Shown here piece after piece: positions 12,725 through 26,830 of a stretch of DNA of 64,000 nt. Source of the DNA: Heliocybe sulcata (lineage: Eukaryota > Basidiomycota > Agaricomycetes > Gloeophyllales > Gloeophyllaceae); assembly GCA_004369045.1 (NCBI GenBank), contig ML213513.1, forward strand, positions 660,968 through 724,967, written 5' to 3'. The notes below the pieces were generated by a model. It was not told the DNA's origin. It did not search any database and saw only the letters and a list, made by a program, of their open reading frames with translations. Made by a program: the position numbers and the translations under genes. Position 1 is the stretch's first letter, and each line of letters opens with the position of its first letter.

Positions 12725-15136
12725 TCACGTTGTCTCAAACCGTTTGAGAGCTCTGGGTCTCCCTGTCACTCGCCTCCCCTGCGAGATACGGTCTGCGATG
12801 GTCTCCACTATGTCACCATCCTCAGTCTCCTCCAGGACGCGCCTGATGAGAACTTCCATGTTACCCGAAGTACCCGCCTTCTGCATTCGCATACTGGGGG
12901 CGGGGACCGAAGGGAAGGATGTAGGCTCAGGTGTAAATTCAGGAAGTCGCTCGTTGACAATGTCGGACCGACGTCTGAAGAGACGATGAAGCTTGTCAGC
13001 CAAACCAACATTTGGACGTACAGAGGTTGATGTGACACTCACGCGTCCTCGAAGTTCCGGATGTATCGCCGCATGTTGTTACCCTGGACGCTCAATGCGT
13101 CAGGGCCGAGCCGCGGTGCCAATGTCGAAGACGGGTTCTCGTTGTCCGGAGAGAGCTCGGATGCGCTCTCAGCTTCTTCTCTGTTACGAAGAGACAGATC
13201 ATGTCAGAGCTAATGTACTACTGTGGCGGATGAGCACAGTGAGGCGGTGCGAACCTGAGAAGCTGGAAAATCCTCTGCATCTTGCCGACCGCCAAGATCT
13301 TGTTCTTGATCTCTTGCCTCCGCTGCGCGAGCTCGTTCGCGGTCATAGCGAGATCCGCCACGGGACGAGTCTCGTCCTCGTCAGAGTCCACCGAGTCGAG
13401 CTCCTCTTCACTGCAGATACTGAGAATAGCCAGAAGCATCTCAGTGACTCAAGGAAAGGCGGATATGAACATATATATGCCTGTCAATGACGGGTACAAC
13501 GTACTCTTCGCCCCAACAAATGGCAGACTCCACGTGAAGGCGTCCATGAAGTTTGGTAACCAATATGGATGTGATGTCCAGTTAAACTGCCGGATCGTGA
13601 TGTTCTTGTTTGCATACTTCAGGACAGCGCCCCGATTGTGGTATACGTCAAGGTAATTCGGAGCGGAGAATATTGTGATGACGGAGGTAAATTTCTTCGC
13701 GGGGGTTTTCCGGTACATGCGATACCTGCTCGTCATAATACGTCAAGGTATTCCCGCGGCAGAAGGAGTGTACTCGCCCTTCGTCTTGCGCTTCGTGGCC
13801 ACGTATAACGCCAAGTAACTGATTTCTTTCCAGGAACGAGCACACTGCGGCGTATCTGGTAAAGAAGAGAAGATCAACCTCGGCGGGCAGGCGTATGGCG
13901 CGCGATATGGCAACGTACGTGAAGAAGTAAGAGCAGCCTCTTGTCTGATTGTGCGCGAATCCAAATGTCGTCGAGTCGCTGGGACGATCGAAATCGGCGA
14001 TCGGGTCCGCCCACAATAGGTCGCACAATAGCCCACGGGATCCAGGTTCTTGGAAACGGTCCATCTGAAATATCTTAGTTACCATTCAGTAGACGGGAGT
14101 GAACATATTCACTTTGTATAAGTCGTCCAGCGTGTTCAGCTCGGGAGAGATCCCTCCGTGGACACAGAAGAATCTCCCATCGACAACCGCTGCCACAGGT
14201 AGTGCACAAAACGATTGTATGCAGGCCTCGTATACACGGGCGGAGTACTTGTGGAGACCTGATGGGCATGAAACTAAGATTACAGAAGCAAGATCCTCAG
14301 AAAGTCCCTCACATTCTTGCTTGAACGTAAAATATTCAGTTAAATGCCGGCATTCGTGATTTCCGCGTAACATGAAGACTTGATTGGGATACCATATCTT
14401 GAGGCTATAGAGATACAATAGACACTATAGCGTAGCACGAGGCAGTTGGCGGGATATGGTTGGGGAGGGTGGAGAAAGCGCTCACTTCGATACCGAAACA
14501 ACCTCGATCAACATAATCTCCCAGAAACAGATAGTTGCCATTTGTTACAGGTCCTCCAATCTCAAATAGCTTTAATAGATCGTACTGTCGTGAAGTTTAG
14601 GACAGCAACAGATCGAGAGTCATGTTGGCAGACTTACATATTGACCATGGATGTCTCCACATACTGAGAGCGCCCGCCGTCCTCGTGTCAAGTATCTTGA
14701 CCGGAGAATAACCAAGACGTACTTGTTACGGGACCGTCCACACTCAGCAGATTGGCCTCCCTAGACAGGACCTCCGTCGCTTGTTGGAGAATAGACAAGG
14801 CTTGTAATTCGGTCAACCGACCTTCCCGATAGAAATGGTGTCTCAGGAAGTCCGCGTTCGGTTTGCGCTCTCCTGCCTCATCGGTAGTCCAGAGCTGTTC
14901 GTCCGAGGGCCTGGAGGCGATAGGTTCAGGGACCTGCGCGAAAGGTTACCACACGAAACACAAAAGAACCGCACAAATTCGGGAAATGAAGGTCTACGAA
15001 CAGACTTGACCTGCCGCTCCGTCGTCTTCGCCGAAGGCTGCCCACGGGGCACTACTCTGGGCGTGCCATCTCGCTCCTGGATGCGGTAGAGAGCGCTCTG
15101 ATAGTAGTTTGAAGGAACCTGACCGTCGGCGGCCAT
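12725..15136 (-). CDS. Calcineurin A-type catalytic subunit (PP2B), diverged
   Basis: Twelve exons (minus): 15136-15002, 14933-14723, 14663-14638, 14584-14486, 14424-14313, 14258-14113, 14064-13919, 13855-13778, 13725-13505, 13447-13255, 13180-13043, 12974-12725; 584 residues. All parts of a Ca2+/calmodulin-dependent Ser/Thr phosphatase are present: KTTERQVKS at the N-terminus, metal-site motifs [17 protein letters not shown] and [19 protein letters not shown], the B-subunit helix ending [12 protein letters not shown], a calmodulin-binding stretch (about 434-456, [17 protein letters not shown]), and an autoinhibitory segment [17 protein letters not shown] split by the last intron. Intron 13726-13777 starts with GC, since only that donor restores [14 protein letters not shown]. 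Several residues that are near-invariant in the family are changed (see findings), so this may be a second, diverged copy. Confidence 0.92.
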
Positions 15137-15528
15137 GAAGTCGGCGAGGATGCGGGAGAGTTAGAAGGGAAACAGTATTGTCGCCGGCACTCCACATTCG
15201 AAGTCTGCAGCTGCACTTATGCCGCCCGCTGGGATAGCCGACTGGAGAATACTTCTGGCTGCAGCATGTATCCTTTGCTCGAGTCGAGCCTCACGACGAG
15301 CCCGAGGCCGTAGCATACTTTGTATGCTTCAGGGTCGCGTCGGCCACTGGCTTCAACCAAGTCTCTATTTCCGATCGCGCCTCGGAAGTCCGGGCACTAT
15401 TCCGACCTATTTAGACACATATACTACATTGTTTACAGCAAACATCGTGGACTGGAACACGATAGCTCTAAGTACTTTTAGTCGTTAGTAAAGAACAGTA
15501 ACATAGATTCAGGGAGGACACCCTGCGA
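15137..15528. other. Promoter interval between calcineurin A and ARG5,6
   Basis: 392 bp between two tandem minus-strand genes. It must carry the calcineurin promoter and the ARG5,6 terminator. I see no distinct motif. Confidence 0.4.
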
Positions 15529-18476
<2,948 letters not shown>

Positions 18477-19500
18477 GATTGACCAAGAAGATGAAAGGCG
18501 ATACGGCCAGTCAGGACCGACTCGAGCCTTTTATACGCTCTTTAATGAGCAGTGTATGCGATGAAGCAGTGCGGGGAAATAGAGCTCTATCTGCGGCTAG
18601 ATTACGGCACTTAAAATCATTAACAATTCTCACGACCTCCAAATACGGTGTTATCCTCTCAATAGACGCCCGTGCCACACCAGCAGCCCTACTGGCAAAA
18701 ATATACAGAGGCCCCAAGATCAGCTACTGATTTGCTCTATATTTCTATACGAAGCCTACAGGCATAATGGCGAAGAAGGAGAACAGAACAAAGTAACGAA
18801 CTCCTCTGTGTCCGAGTGTGGCTAGCGCTGCCACACTCGCCTCATCCTTCTTAATATTTGTACATAACTCCCTCACCACGCTCTCCATTCCAGCCCCAAT
18901 CCTCAGATACAATTTTACTTTTAGAATGCCAGGTAACCCTCAAGAATTCACGCCTGCGCTAATGGCAAAAGTGACTGAATAGACGCCCCCGTGCATTGCA
19001 GTCCCATATGTCAGGCTAGGCGCCGAACGAGGGGAAATGACTCGGACCACAAGGCGCAGCAACTTCTACAGTAGTTCTGCCTGATGCGACAAAGGAGATC
19101 CAGTGCTATTGCTGCTATGAATGGCGGTGCTGGGAAGGTACCATACTTGCTTGAGCGTCAGCGATTCTGAGCAGCATCGAGCCGATGTGGTATCGCATCG
19201 CCGTCACGGGACTCGTACGCGTCGCGTATGTGGCTGCGACCGACTAAGTTATTCAACTTACCACACGTATTGTGTCGCGTTCCGACGGGCACAGAGCGGT
19301 ACTTTCGAGTTTACAACAAGTCAATCGGGAATTAATGATTGATTAATCGATACTAGTAGCAATCGTACGACAGCGAGTGAGTAGATGAGGTTAGTCATGC
19401 GTGAGGGGTATTCTCGTAGCATGGGTCTGACAGACGACATTCATTAATATGCGTTCAGGAAGAATTGGACGAGCAGATCTCACATACTAGCATCATGCCC
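18477..19500. other. Intergenic, promoter side of ARG5,6
   Basis: Apart from the ARG5,6 TATA box, no feature or exon can be supported. Confidence 0.45.
18528..18535 (-). promoter_or_regulatory. TATA box of ARG5,6
   Basis: TATAAAAG on the minus strand, 52 bp before the start codon at 18476. Confidence 0.6.
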
Positions 19501-20230
19501 TTAGAGGCCGAGGATCTGGAGGACCTCCTGGAGGTTGAGGGTCAGGAGGGTGGGGACCAGGTTCTGGACGAGGCCAGTGACGGCAGCCAGGAGGCCACCG
19601 ACGACGGAGCCAACGGCAGCCAGAACGGCCTGGAGGAGGTGGCCGACGGCAGCGCCGAGGGGCGCGAGGATGGGGAGGATCGCAGAGACCTCGCCCTTGA
19701 GCAGCGTGCTGACGGTGCCGAGCGCGCCGAAGACCAGCGTCAGGATGTTGGCGACGAGCGTGGCGACCTCAGCGACGGTGAGCTGGGCGGTGCCGGTGAC
19801 GGACGCGAGGATAACCTCGATGGGCTGGCCGACGAGTGCCTGGAGCTCAGGGACGATCTCCTCGAGGGTGGAGGTGAGGGTCTGGACGATCGGGGTAAGG
19901 ATCTCGACAGTCGCGTTCTCGACCGTGCAGAACTCTGCAAAGGGAAATTAGACACGCGTAAATATAATATTGGAGAAGGGACATACGGATCTGCTGGGTC
20001 AAGGGGGTGATCTTGGTCTGGACATCGATCAAGATCTCCTGGACACCCCGTGGAGCATCGGCACGGATGCTCAGGTCCTTCGCAACACCGCCGACAACAG
20101 GGACGTTGGAGACAACACCCTTGACGGTGTTGACGGCGCCGGACACAGCGGAAGTGTCAACGGGGGCGGCGGAGGTGAGGCCAGCGAAGGCGACGGCGGC
20201 GATGGAGAAGATGGCAGTGAAGGAGCGCAT
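19501..20230 (-). CDS. Secreted hydrophobic helical protein of unknown function
   Basis: Two exons (minus): 20230-19987 and 19934-19501; 225 residues. An N-terminal signal peptide (MRSFTAIFSIAAVAFAGLTSA, cleavage likely before APVDTS) is followed by alternating polar and hydrophobic stretches. The C-terminal 140 residues are almost entirely Leu/Val/Ala/Gly/Thr, with amphipathic-looking units such as QAVLAAVGSVVGGLLAAVTG. There is a single mature cysteine (QFC), so it is not a class I hydrophobin. Codon choice is strongly biased to C/G in third positions, unlike most neighbours, which suggests high expression. TATATAA lies 111 bp upstream. I do not recognise the family; a surface-active wall or interface protein is one guess. 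Confidence 0.8.
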
Positions 20231-22053
20231 TTTGTAAAGATTGTGGGGGTTGGGTTACAGAGAGGTTTTCTGAGGGGAGAGAGGAGGAGAAAAGGCGACT
20301 GGAAGTCAATGGGGAATTTTGAGACGAGGCGGGAATGAGATTATATACTATCGCAGTTAGGGTGGCCTCACCGGGAGAAAAATAGGAATCTTCCTTAGCT
20401 TCGATGATCTGACATCAGGAATTCGGGGTAGACACAGTTCGGCTAGAAGTAACCATCATTTCGGACTCTTCACTTACCGACGCATTCCATTCTTCTACGC
20501 GCTCGGCCACCTCGTACTCGAGCCGTCGCCAAAGGCATGACCTATATTCAGGTCAGTCGGCGGTCCGTTGCTCTGCTGTCAGTCTTTCCAGTTCTCCAGA
20601 CGGCGTTCTCGGAGAAAGCTGGCTTGTCCAAGTGACCTGCAGACAACTACTGCATCAATTGAGACAGACCCTTGTAACCCAGATTCCAGCAGAAAGTGGA
20701 GTGCAGGAGAAGATCGACGGTTGCGTGAGACGTACGGGATACGTTTCAGTCGGTAGTCGGTGAATGAAACAGCACGGCGTGACCCTCATGACGGAGCCAA
20801 ACATAGCAGCCGAGGGATGGATGACGGAAATTATGGCATTCTAGGGTATAAGAAGCCAAAACAACTTGGCGGCGGTGGAGCGGTAACCGCTGCCCTATTC
20901 TGGAGAACAAACCAGGCGCCCGCTTGAGTTCAATGCGTTTAGCGTTTTAGCATCCACGTTGTTGTCGGGACCGATGGGTCGAAACGCTGACGTACGATAT
21001 GAGGTGGCACCAGTCGCTGGCCGTCGGGTACGGACTGAAACGTCGGTCTCCGGCTCTTCAGTGCTGCGCGCTGCGCGCGATGGTGCCGACGACTTCGTCA
21101 GCACTGTCAGGCTAGGACCGCTAGGCGTCAAGGGATTAGAACCCCGCAGTAAATCACTCTGTCTCAGAGCTGCAGATCCCCGAGTACAGCGAATTGATGA
21201 TCGATGAGCAGGAATGAATGTTGAACGCTACTACATAGTCCGAAATCATCGCGTAGCTTGAGAATCGCGTAATGACAGAAGTCTCTCGCGTCGGATGTCG
21301 ACAGTGTTGGCGAATCGAGGCGCCGGCGACGAGCATGACGACCAGCAAGAGCCGAAGCGGAAAGATGATGGCAGTGGACAACCCATATGTCGCGCGCCAT
21401 GTCGTCGCACGCGAACGTAACTCATCCTGCTCGCCTCGTTCTGTACTACTCACTAATTGAAGCTCCTCAAGCGAGAGATGACGAGATGGCAACCGGAATC
21501 TTTTTCAAGTTGCCCACGTCGACTCGGCGTCCCGGATCACTAAACGTATACGGGTCCTCGTATACCGCCGGCAACTTCATTGTCGCAACTCCAAATCTCT
21601 CAATTGTGATCGCAAGAGCTTACCATCTAATCCCAGCTGTAGAAATCAGTCTGTTCTCCTCCTACTAAAGCGTTACCTGATGACGTCTAAATGGGGCTGT
21701 TCCATTCGGACAGGGGCTGCTTTGAACAGTGGTGGTGAGCAGAGGACCCGCTGTTCGCTCCATTCGCTGAACAACTCCTCGCTACAGCGATATCGCATCC
21801 CAAGATCATGCTTGTGCCAGTCATACACAGTACTTGAGAGCAAGGTGCGTTACCTGTCCGTATAGTGGACCGGTCTAGCCAGATAGACGAGAAGCAAAGG
21901 GAACGGTCAAAGAGCGCTTCCATGTAACCGGCGCTCATCGTTCGCGCCAGGAGCTATGGGCGAATGACTAGTGCATCTTCCTGGTATCATAATGAAGATC
22001 ATAACATCGTGTATCGTCATAGCTGATGGGAGAGACATACACCCGTACACAGC
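20231..22053. other. Gene-free stretch
   Basis: 1.8 kb with only short open frames on both strands. A GC-rich patch near 21060-21085 repeats CTGCGCG-like units. No supportable gene. Confidence 0.45.
20341..20347 (-). promoter_or_regulatory. TATA box of the secreted hydrophobic protein gene
   Basis: TATATAA on the minus strand, 111 bp upstream of the ATG at 20230. Confidence 0.5.
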
Positions 22054-23486
22054 TCAAGACTCTCCAAGACTCGCCACAAACTCGCTCACGGCCGTCCAGT
22101 ACCCCTGCTGCACGCATGTATCATCTATCCAAACAGGTCAGCATCGCTCCGCGCAGCACAGATCGTTCGAAACGGGAACGTACTATGATGCCCTTTCTCA
22201 AACAACACAAACCGACTCCTCCCAGATCCTCTCTCCCTATCATCCCTGACCTCCTCCGTCTTCACCTCCTCGGTTGGCTGCTGGCCCCTCTTCTCTGCAA
22301 TCTTCCACAAGGCCTCCATATGATCTGGTGGCACGACTTCGTCCTGCTTACCGCTCAGCATGAGGATCGGAGTCGAAGGAGGGATTTGGGGTAGTTTCGT
22401 GAAGCTCTCCCATTTTTGGTGGCAGAGGAAGGAGAAGGGAGAGAGAATGGGGAGCGCCTGGGGAATGAGTCTCGGGATGGAGAGGAAGGTGTTCTCGAGG
22501 ATGAGGGCTTTCACCTAGGCAACTTGGTTCAGAAAGTGCGGGCAAGAAAAGAGTCCAGCGACTCACAGTCTCAAGGTTGCGACTCGCGAGGTCAATGGAT
22601 ACAGCGCCACCTATAGACTGACCATATAGAATCTAGTCAAGGTCAGTACAATCCGTCCGCCGAGCAAGTAGTGCACGGACTACGGGTGTTCTCGATAGCA
22701 CGGGATGCGAGGTGAGGTAATTGAGCGCTGTCTGTGCGTCTTGCTGAATCCCTTCAGCAAGTCTCAGCGGGCATACGCAATACACTACTGAAAATGTCAG
22801 ACCTTTCTCAGAGGGGGAGCCTTCCGAACGACCATAACTGTTAAGAGATTATATTCTGAGTTGTGTGACTGCGACCGACCCAGAAGTATACGCACCCTCG
22901 ATAAGATACCATCATAACATTACACCGCATCTTGATGTAGAACACCTTCGCGAGCGGTATTCGATGTCCCATATTCCCGCCATTTCCATGGAACATCATA
23001 ATCGTCGGTCGAGTAGCCGGGAACTATCACCGCTCGTCTCATTTCGCACCAGTCAGGACCAGAAGGCACGCTCACCTCCTCCGCCGACACGTCCAGCTCT
23101 CCTGGTACAGGCGTCGCCTGCGACCCCAGATCTGTCTTCTGCACCATCAAGTAGCATTGTATCTTCACATTGTCGGCCGTCGTGAGCCGTAGGTCTTCAT
23201 AGGGCAGACCAAAGTCGGACGGTACGGGGACTTCTACTTGGGTCGCGTTAGCAACGCAGTTTCCTCCTTCACGTCTGTAACACACCTGTACGAGACCCCG
23301 GAGGATATGCAGAAGGGTATATTAGATAGTTCTGGCCATAATAGAGCAGCCCAACGCCTGTGGTCTTCAGTAGCAGCCACCTGCTCGAGGTTAAGAGCGC
23401 GCACCGATGGTCGAAAGGCCGGCTGCGGTGGCAAACGCGCCCTGTAGGTTTCGCAGTCGGTTAAGTTTTCGAAGCTCCTTAAACAT
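22054..23486 (-). CDS. BEM46/ABHD13-family alpha/beta hydrolase
   Basis: Nine exons (minus): 23486-23405, 23357-23286, 23233-23076, 23023-22896, 22837-22803, 22751-22684, 22632-22567, 22514-22184, 22124-22054; 336 residues. The order matches the conserved eukaryotic Bem46 family: N-terminal membrane anchor (AAGLSTIGVGLLYYGQ) with YLIYPSAYPPGSRTEVPVPS, oxyanion HGNGGNMGHR, the nucleophile elbow YGQSIGGAV, then LILENTFLS, the acid in MLSGKQDEVVP, and the catalytic His in EKGHHNDTC. The third family landmark LPYEDLRLTT is present. Yeast and Neurospora members are ER/eisosome-associated and linked to cell polarity; the substrate is unknown. Every phase fits and the gene looks intact. Confidence 0.92.
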
Positions 23487-25002
23487 GGTTTGTGCTGGCT
23501 CACTTTCGCGAAGCCTTCAATGCTAGGAATCAGATTCGACGGCATTTCATGGTAAAGAGCACAGCGGTTATTCGGTCTCCACGTGCGGTGACGCATTGGT
23601 TCCGGGGTCTCCACCCTACGATATAAAAGGTGATCTTGCTGATGGACTCGGTACACTCTCCCCGTGGATGATCCACCTTTGACGAGGTCGAACGAAGGCT
23701 GATGTGAGTAGAAGGTCGCTGCTCTATCAGGTCAGGAACTTCAAAATATATGCACCAGAACCTCGATTATATGCGCAGTTAAAGTCATCCCAGAATCCTA
23801 TGGTACTGGATGGCATTCATTCGCGTCTCTGGACTAGAATTATGAAGGAAAGACGCCCAGATGCTTGGGGAGCAGCAGCTGGACTGATCCGCTGTCGGGT
23901 ACAGAGCTAACATGGCCTCAGCCAGTCCGATGTAGGCAGATCAAGAGAGGAGTCGCTGGATAACAAGCAGTACTTACATCAACAATGCTTCGATTCTCAT
24001 CAACGTGTCTTGTCCGGGTGAGTGATCAACGATTAGTGAATTACGCACTTCTGCGACTGAGGAGATGCATCGCCTAGCTTGAAGTTCAGCACCGAAGCGA
24101 CCTTTGGAGCCATCCGGAATGCAACATCCCTGTACAAGAAGCACTACTCACTGAAACATGTTTTTGCCCCCTCCACCGCTCTTCAAAACATGCCTTGAAA
24201 CCCATATCCTCGATCATCGATGTCGAGGCCGGTGTAGACAAGGTCCAAGTATATGGAGGTTCCGAATATGACGTTGGAGTTCATGAGATAATATAACAAG
24301 AGGACTATAGGCAAGAAGCACAGCCAAGGTATAGAGACACATAAAGAAGTGTAGTGGGGAAGAGAGGGAGGACGGGAGGAGGAAGAACAGAAACGTTGCT
24401 GTGACGTGCGTCACAGTCGCCCTTAATGAACGTGTCGCGACGCGACCATGTCACGTGGTATATAACCTCGCCGGCAGCCTCAGTAGACTGCTCCTATGGC
24501 CCCATTGATGCCTGGGAGCATCGAGAATGCACTAGCCAGACATCGGATATCTACAACTCTGCTCAATAACGGCGCCAGTTTAAGAGGGTAATATAGTATG
24601 GTCGTCGAGAGTATAAGATTCAGGGCATGAAAGTATAATCAAGCCACCAAAGAGACCACAAGAACCTCTCTGGGAAAGCGTTGGTCTCTTCGCATATCTT
24701 GCGAGCCGTAAAGCAGCACGGCGCCACGGCATGGATGGAACCACCGACTGCTCTTGCACAAGAGCAAACAATGCAGACAGAATATGCGCAAGACATACGA
24801 GAAAGATGGATTTATGATCCTGCAGCACGTGGTCGGCTAAAGAGACAGGTTGATGGAACGTGAGCCAGACTGAGATGTGCATTTAGCTCGTGGATCGCAT
24901 CCGGAATACGCCAGGGAAAAATCGGCGTATGTGATGAATTCAAAGCACACCATGACAGCGGAACAATACAAACACAGAGCGGATAATGGGAGCACCAGGT
25001 CG
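23487..25002. other. Intergenic, with an isolated promoter-like block
   Basis: No gene is supported. The block at 24401-24465 (listed separately) looks like a compact core promoter, but the open frames after it are short. A 31-codon frame starts at 24496 and I could not extend it with plausible splice sites. Confidence 0.4.
24401..24465 (+). promoter_or_regulatory. Compact promoter-like block (CRE/UPRE-like palindrome, E-box, TATA)
   Basis: Within 65 bp: GTGACGTGCGTCAC (inverted repeat, 24401-24414), GTCGCGAC, the E-box CACGTG (24452-24457) and TATATAA (24459-24465). This arrangement is typical of a fungal core promoter on the + strand, yet no clear gene follows before elongin C. Confidence 0.35.
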
Positions 25003-25624
25003 TCACACTGAAGAGTCCTTAGTTGTCAGAAGCAGACGCAAGCAGAAAACCACGCAGTTACCTTCGTAATAATCGGCAGCAACTAATCTGAGGTACGAAG
25101 AAAGAAGATTAACTACATATATATGTGTCCAGCACCGTGCATGATCCACTCACAGTTCCAGCGCAAGTTCTGGTGGAATGCGCTCCGTGAAATCCGGGAT
25201 CTCCTCCTTAGGCGGAGTATTCTCGTACTGCGCCTTGTATGCCATGTACTCGCAAAGCTTCTCAACTACGGCCGCTCTAGATAAGGCTCCATTGACTTCT
25301 AACAGCCCTCCACAGAGGAAAGCCGGGACGCACCTAGTGTCAGGGATATCGCACTGGCTCTGAATCGCTTCCCTAAAATTACCTACACGAGAGTTTAGTC
25401 CGGAGTAGCGCATAATAGCTGACATACTTACTTTCGGTGCTTAACATGTTCCTCAGTGTGCCGCTAATCAGAGCCACTTTGCGCTTTACCATGAAAGAGA
25501 AGCCATCAGGTGCGGTTATGAGGACCCAGTCATCTGCCGCTTGAGCATCATCCTATAAAAGTTAATTGCGTGTCTCTCCATCATGAGTGAGTGTCCGTAC
25601 ACTCATTTGGACGTCGCCTGGCAT
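25003..25624 (-). CDS. ELC1: Elongin C (SKP1-like cullin adaptor)
   Basis: Six exons (minus): 25624-25601, 25552-25432, 25382-25334, 25276-25154, 25087-25062, 25007-25003; 115 residues. Elongin C is a BTB/POZ-fold SKP1 homologue that bridges cullin-RING ligases to BC-box proteins and takes part in ubiquitination of stalled RNA polymerase II. The read-out WVLITAPDGFSFMVKRKVAL-SGTLRNML, EKLCEYMAYKAQYENT, PDFTERIPPELALELL and AADYYE follows the family across its full length (about 112 residues in other species). The start MPGDVQMS is inferred from a GT donor at 25600 in the right phase. The last intron (25008-25061) leaves a 5-nt terminal exon; it has no in-frame stop, so a retained form with 18 extra residues is possible. 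Confidence 0.88.
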
Positions 25625-25791
25625 GATGGAGGTGCCGGTGAATGCGCAAGGAATTCTAAGTACGGGCAATCGTGGGAATCTTCGGCAAGGGGAAATCGCT
25701 GCGAGCGGACCTATGCCGGACCCGCTGCAAGACCACTGCACATAGACTTACCATCGACGACCTAAACCCCTGGATATCATAATGTCTCTTC
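25625..25791. promoter_or_regulatory. Shared bidirectional promoter of elongin C and UBC13
   Basis: Only 167 bp separate the two divergent start codons. No TATA box is obvious, in keeping with housekeeping expression. Confidence 0.55.
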
Positions 25792-26554
<763 letters not shown>

Positions 26555-26830
26555 AACTGAGATGGAGAGATAGATGTCTATCCTATGACTCGGTATCGTG
26601 GTGTATGTTATTGTGTATTTTTGTCTTATGCATGACAGCGAACTAGTAGAGTGAAGTTAGCAGCAGGCTTTTGGGACTTTCCGTAGCTCGCTGCATGTTT
26701 TGCCGCATCTGTCCTTCAGGCAATGCCGCCGGCCCATCAACCAATGGAATTATTTAGCCAAATATAGCAGCGGTAGTTGTGGCCCGCTCGGACGAGACGC
26801 CTCTCTGCGTCTACCATATTGCTCATCGCC

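Noticed and set aside
24496-24591. A 31-codon frame after the TATA box at 24459
   Set aside because: The ATG is only about 30 bp after the TATA box, and attempts to extend it need a 36-46-nt intron with weak sites.
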